DNA of 64,000 nucleotides from Flavobacterium sp. (GTDB lineage: Bacteria > Bacteroidota > Bacteroidia > Flavobacteriales > Flavobacteriaceae): contig NZ_JAIXUB010000001.1 of the NCBI RefSeq assembly GCF_027484205.1, positions 253,528 through 317,527 on the forward strand, written 5' to 3'. Shown one piece after another: positions 61,220 through 64,000 of the stretch (positions are counted from its first letter, which is position 1; each line of letters opens with the position of its first letter). Under the pieces are notes generated by a model. That model made no database searches. It was not told the origin of the DNA and was given only the letters and a program-made list of their open reading frames with translations. A program made the position numbers and the translations under genes.

Positions 61220-61678
61220 ATGAATTCTGATTTTATAAATAATAGTACAAAATTAAATTATTTAAATTCATTTGCTGCTGTTTTTGAAGACAGTATTTTA
61301 ATTCATAATTACAACCAAAAAACACCAATTCACATTTCAAGAATAAAAAAAATTTTTTTAACAAAAAAAAAGAAAGTTACATTAAATTGGTTATTCTTTT
61401 CTCTAACATTAATTGGGTTTATAGGTATCTATTTTAACTCTTTTAAAAGCAATATATCGATAATCTCATTAATTATTGTAACGTTATTTTTTTTAACACT
61501 TGCCATAATAACAAAAATAAACGCCTATACTTTCGTGATAATTTTTCAAGATGATAAAATTACTAGGATCAAGTTAGACAATAAAAACCTATCAGATGCA
61601 AAAAATATTCTTAAGCAAATGCATCAAATTATAAAAGATTATAAAAAAAAATCAATTAATAGTACTTTACAGCAATAA
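61220..61678 (+). CDS. Two-TM protein with DUF6232-like layout, paralogue 2
   Basis: The 152-residue protein shares the plan of the gene at 60408: an N-terminal strand region (SFAAVFEDSILIHNYNQKTP), two TM helices (about 58-75, 80-98) and the tail YTFVIIFQDDKITRIKLDNK then a helix with NILKQMHQIIKDY. Function unknown. Confidence 0.55.
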   Translation: MNSDFINNSTKLNYLNSFAAVFEDSILIHNYNQKTPIHISRIKKIFLTKKKKVTLNWLFFSLTLIGFIGIYFNSFKSNISIISLIIVTLFFLTLAIITKINAYTFVIIFQDDKITRIKLDNKNLSDAKNILKQMHQIIKDYKKKSINSTLQQ

Positions 61679-61737
61679 AGGCATACTTCGACTTATTTTG
61701 TAGTAATATTTTTGCTTTAGTAAAAAATTTTCAGAAT

Positions 61738-62640
61738 ATGCATAAAGTGTTGTTTTCATTTTTACTTTTCTTACTTCATTTTGGTGATTTATTTGGGAGT
61801 TGCTTAGTAAGAGGTGATTTCAAAAATAATGATACAACACTTTTTGTGCATATACTTCAATATAGAGATGGCAATGAATTGACCATTATTAATAAAGAAG
61901 TAAAAGATAACCTTTTTATTTATCAATTTCCTGAAAATTTTGAGGAAGGTATATACAGAGTAAATGTTATTACAACAAATCATTTTTCTTTCTTCGATAT
62001 TATTGTGTTAAAAAGTGAAAAGAACATAGACTTTGAATTTGACAATAGCAAACCTTTTAATTTACCCATTTTTACAAAGTCTGAAATTAATAAAAACTGG
62101 TTTTCCTTTATTGAATACGCATTAGAAAATCGTAAAAGTCTTTTAGAATTATATGACTATAAAAAAAGTTCGCAAACAAAAAACATAACAAATGATAAAA
62201 TTGATGAAGCTGTAAATAATCATATCATAGAATACAAAACAAAAAAAAATGAATTTATTAGCAAACACAACAATCCATGGATTAGTTTAATGTTAAATTC
62301 TATCAATTATAGTGGAAATGAATTTGAAATACAATGGGAGAATACTATAAATGAAAAAGAACTAATGAATGAAATAACAAATGATAACAGAAAACTATTA
62401 AATACACCATTACTCAAAGATTACATTCAAACAAAAATAGTATCTGAAATCTCAAAGCAAAAAAGCAGCAAGGAAAGTTCAAAATTAGTTGTCCAAATAT
62501 ATTGTGATTTGATCGATAAATTCTCTATTAATGATTTAGTAAAAAAATGTATAATCCGGTATGCAATTATTGGTTTCAGAGAGAATAAAGATATGGATTC
62601 CGAAAAATACATTTCAAATAAATATAGCTACTACATGTAG
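61738..62640 (+). CDS. Exported protein like the N-terminal half of TlpA-family proteins
   Basis: The 300-residue protein has a signal peptide (FSFLLFLLHFGDLFGS), then a beta-rich domain of the DUF4369-like type (DTTLFVHILQYRDGNELTII, GIYRVNVITTNHFSFFDIIV) and a helical region. Such domains normally precede a thioredoxin fold, as in the protein at 28690, but this gene ends with no thioredoxin part and no CxxC. The next gene starts at once after the stop. Confidence 0.6.
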   Translation: MHKVLFSFLLFLLHFGDLFGSCLVRGDFKNNDTTLFVHILQYRDGNELTIINKEVKDNLFIYQFPENFEEGIYRVNVITTNHFSFFDIIVLKSEKNIDFEFDNSKPFNLPIFTKSEINKNWFSFIEYALENRKSLLELYDYKKSSQTKNITNDKIDEAVNNHIIEYKTKKNEFISKHNNPWISLMLNSINYSGNEFEIQWENTINEKELMNEITNDNRKLLNTPLLKDYIQTKIVSEISKQKSSKESSKLVVQIYCDLIDKFSINDLVKKCIIRYAIIGFRENKDMDSEKYISNKYSYYM

Positions 62641-63096
62641 ATGAAAAATTTAAAAGAAATAAAATTTACTCAAGATAAAAAAATCAGTAGGTTTCATTTT
62701 TTTGCATGCAAATATGGTTTCATTTCAAACGAGCTTATTTATTTATTTTTTTTAGATGCAAAACAAGTTGACGTAAAAAAAATAATAGACGTAAATGTTT
62801 ATGAAAAGTATCAAACAATAATTAAAACAATTCAGTATAAGATTTTAATTTTTCTTTTAGTGCTTTTGAATTTAATTTTTTTTAACAAATCAGGTAATAT
62901 ACTATTTTTATCGCTTTTGATCCTTAGTTTGATAATTGGACTATTAATTAAAATTAAAATAGTAGTTTTTAATATAAACAATGGTAAAAAACTAGAGTTT
63001 AAAATTTGTAAAAAAGAAATACGTAAAGCTAAACTATTTAAAAAGAAAATTTTAGAATACAAAAAACACTTAGAATTAAATGAATTCTATAATTAA
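62641..63096 (+). CDS. Two-TM protein with DUF6232-like layout, paralogue 3
   Basis: The 151-residue protein follows the preceding stop without a gap. It has an N-terminal strand region with FISNELIYLFFLDAKQVDVK, two TM helices (about 62-79, 85-104) and the tail IKIVVFNINNGKKLEFKICK then a basic helix. It is the third of the small membrane protein group. Confidence 0.55.
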   Translation: MKNLKEIKFTQDKKISRFHFFACKYGFISNELIYLFFLDAKQVDVKKIIDVNVYEKYQTIIKTIQYKILIFLLVLLNLIFFNKSGNILFLSLLILSLIIGLLIKIKIVVFNINNGKKLEFKICKKEIRKAKLFKKKILEYKKHLELNEFYN

Positions 63097-63103
63097 CAAC
63101 ATA

Positions 63104-63460
63104 ATGAATAAAAAAAGAATTTTTATTTACGATGCAACAAAAGGATTCTCAAGGTATTTAAAACTAAAATTAGCTGATGACATTGACATATTGTGTTGTA
63201 CAAATAGAAAGGAATTAATAAATTATGACTTATCGTGTGTAGATTTAGCTTTTGTTGTAATTAATGACCAGGATGACTTAATTAACTTTATATATATATA
63301 TTCAAAAATTGAAAACATTGTTTTATATAGTAATTTGGATGAAATTGTTGATAGATTGAGTACGATTGATACTATTACCGCATTAAATATAAATCATACA
63401 AAGTCAGATTTATTAAAAGAAATTAAATACAATTTACAATTAAATGATATAATAAAATAA
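63104..63460 (+). CDS. Receiver-like protein without phospho-acceptor
   Basis: From MNKKRIFIYDATKG the 118-residue protein shows alternating strands and helices (RIFIYD, DIDILCC, LAFVVIND, NIVLYSN, ITALNIN) as in a CheY-type receiver. At the position of the acceptor Asp it has VVIND without the usual LxDxxLP context. The upstream ATG at 63080 overlaps the preceding gene and is possible. It may be a pseudo-receiver that works by binding only. Confidence 0.5.
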   Translation: MNKKRIFIYDATKGFSRYLKLKLADDIDILCCTNRKELINYDLSCVDLAFVVINDQDDLINFIYIYSKIENIVLYSNLDEIVDRLSTIDTITALNINHTKSDLLKEIKYNLQLNDIIK

Positions 63461-63557
63461 GGCAAACAAATTTTTTAGTTTCATATCGTTTCTTGTAAAA
63501 TTTCGCATACTGAAATATAAAAAATTATAAATGTCACACCATTTCGTTTGCCTTTTT
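63459..63557 (+). other. Candidate structured element or long terminator
   Basis: AAGGCAAAC (63459-63467) pairs with GTTTGCCTT (63546-63554), and a short T-run follows. The enclosed 78 nt can form smaller stems such as TTTC/GAAA near 63501-63515. The layout resembles the element at 60951. It overlaps the stop of the preceding gene by one or two bases. Confidence 0.3.
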
Positions 63558-63650
63558 AATTATTCTTGTTTTTCAGGCAATCAATTTTTTCGTTAATCCA
63601 CAGCAATAATAGTTACTGCTTTGATTGTCTGATCTTCAAGTATTTTTTTT

Positions 63651-63995
63651 ATGTTAAAGAACAAAGTATATATACTAGGCAAGATTCCGAAATACATCGA
63701 TAAAAAAACTAGAAATCAATTTACATTAGCAAAAGAACATCTAATAAAAATTGGATTTAAAGATGTTATAAATCCAATGGATAATTTTAAAAAAAACGAT
63801 GGATTTTCTAAAGAGTCTATAAAAGCAAACCTTAAATTATTATTTGAATGCGATAGTGTTTATGTATTACCTTCAGTAAATATCAAATCAAATAAAATCG
63901 AATTATTAATAGTAATACAACTTAACTTATTGATAATTCATGGTACTATTATAATCAATAATAAAATGATAAAAAAAAATGATAAAAAAAAATGA
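63651..63995 (+). CDS. DUF4406-like protein
   Basis: The 114-residue protein has the pattern KVYILGKIPKYIDKKTRNQF, IKIGFKDVINPMDNF and LKLLFECDSVYVLPSVNIKS, which is that of DUF4406, a nucleoside 2-deoxyribosyltransferase-like Rossmann fold often found in phages. The residues for catalysis in true deoxyribosyltransferases cannot be confirmed here. The stop is 5 bases before the window end. Confidence 0.75.
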   Translation: MLKNKVYILGKIPKYIDKKTRNQFTLAKEHLIKIGFKDVINPMDNFKKNDGFSKESIKANLKLLFECDSVYVLPSVNIKSNKIELLIVIQLNLLIIHGTIIINNKMIKKNDKKK

Positions 63996-64000
63996 GTCAA

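Overview
The window is AT-rich DNA from a member of the Bacteroidota, most likely Flavobacterium or a close relative in the Flavobacteriaceae. The evidence is C-terminal type IX secretion (T9SS) sorting domains, promoters of the TTG / TAnnTTTG type, many YaiO, DUF4956, CotH, HxlR and LytTR family genes, and very AT-rich spacers.

Positions 1-15264 are the right part of an integrated mobile element whose left part lies outside the window. It carries a transfer module on the minus strand that is visibly richer in G+C than the host: HTH protein, VirD4-like coupling ATPase, multi-TM protein, MobF relaxase-helicase and a small protein. Its cargo includes a secreted RCC1 beta-propeller with a T9SS tail, an XRE / membrane protein / methyltransferase operon, a PD-(D/E)XK-like protein, a P-loop NTPase and the chromate transporter chrA. 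A tyrosine recombinase lies next to a 3' fragment of a CAT-anticodon tRNA, which is the probable attachment site.

Positions 15265-23320 hold two small phage-type regulators, a membrane-anchored LuxR-like regulator, a two-component system (HisKA_2-type kinase plus REC-AraC regulator), and a secreted T9SS surface protein followed by an OmpA-like outer-membrane protein.

Positions 23321-40400 are a repeat-rich accessory region with a family of secreted proteins that look like phage tail fibres: a shared N-terminal module, collar-like domains and HxH-rich stretches. Also here are an OmpH/Skp-like chaperone, a TlpA-like thioredoxin protein, an NlpE-like lipoprotein with a broken duplicate, a bestrophin-carbonic anhydrase pair, and a T9SS subtilase flanked by an intact Crp/Fnr gene and a duplicated 3' piece of it. 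Three full copies of a 160-161 bp MITE-like element with 3-bp target duplications lie between 30259 and 43137, with fragments elsewhere.

Positions 40436-46905 are small stress or detoxification genes (YCII-like, SnoaL-like, F420-reductase-like, MBL-fold, pirin, isochorismatase) with three HxlR regulators and shared candidate operators.

Positions 47239-60274 form a signalling and cell-surface locus: HPt-like protein, LytTR regulator, PAS hybrid kinase, response regulator, HEAT protein, GT2 glycosyltransferase, YaiO barrel, DUF4956 and CotH. It ends in two TPR proteins that look like complementary halves of a histidine kinase: one has the ATPase but Asn in place of the H-box His, the other has the His but no ATPase. 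Positions 60408-63995 hold small membrane proteins, a thioredoxin-like protein without the thioredoxin domain, a receiver-like protein, a DUF4406 protein and two candidate structured RNAs.
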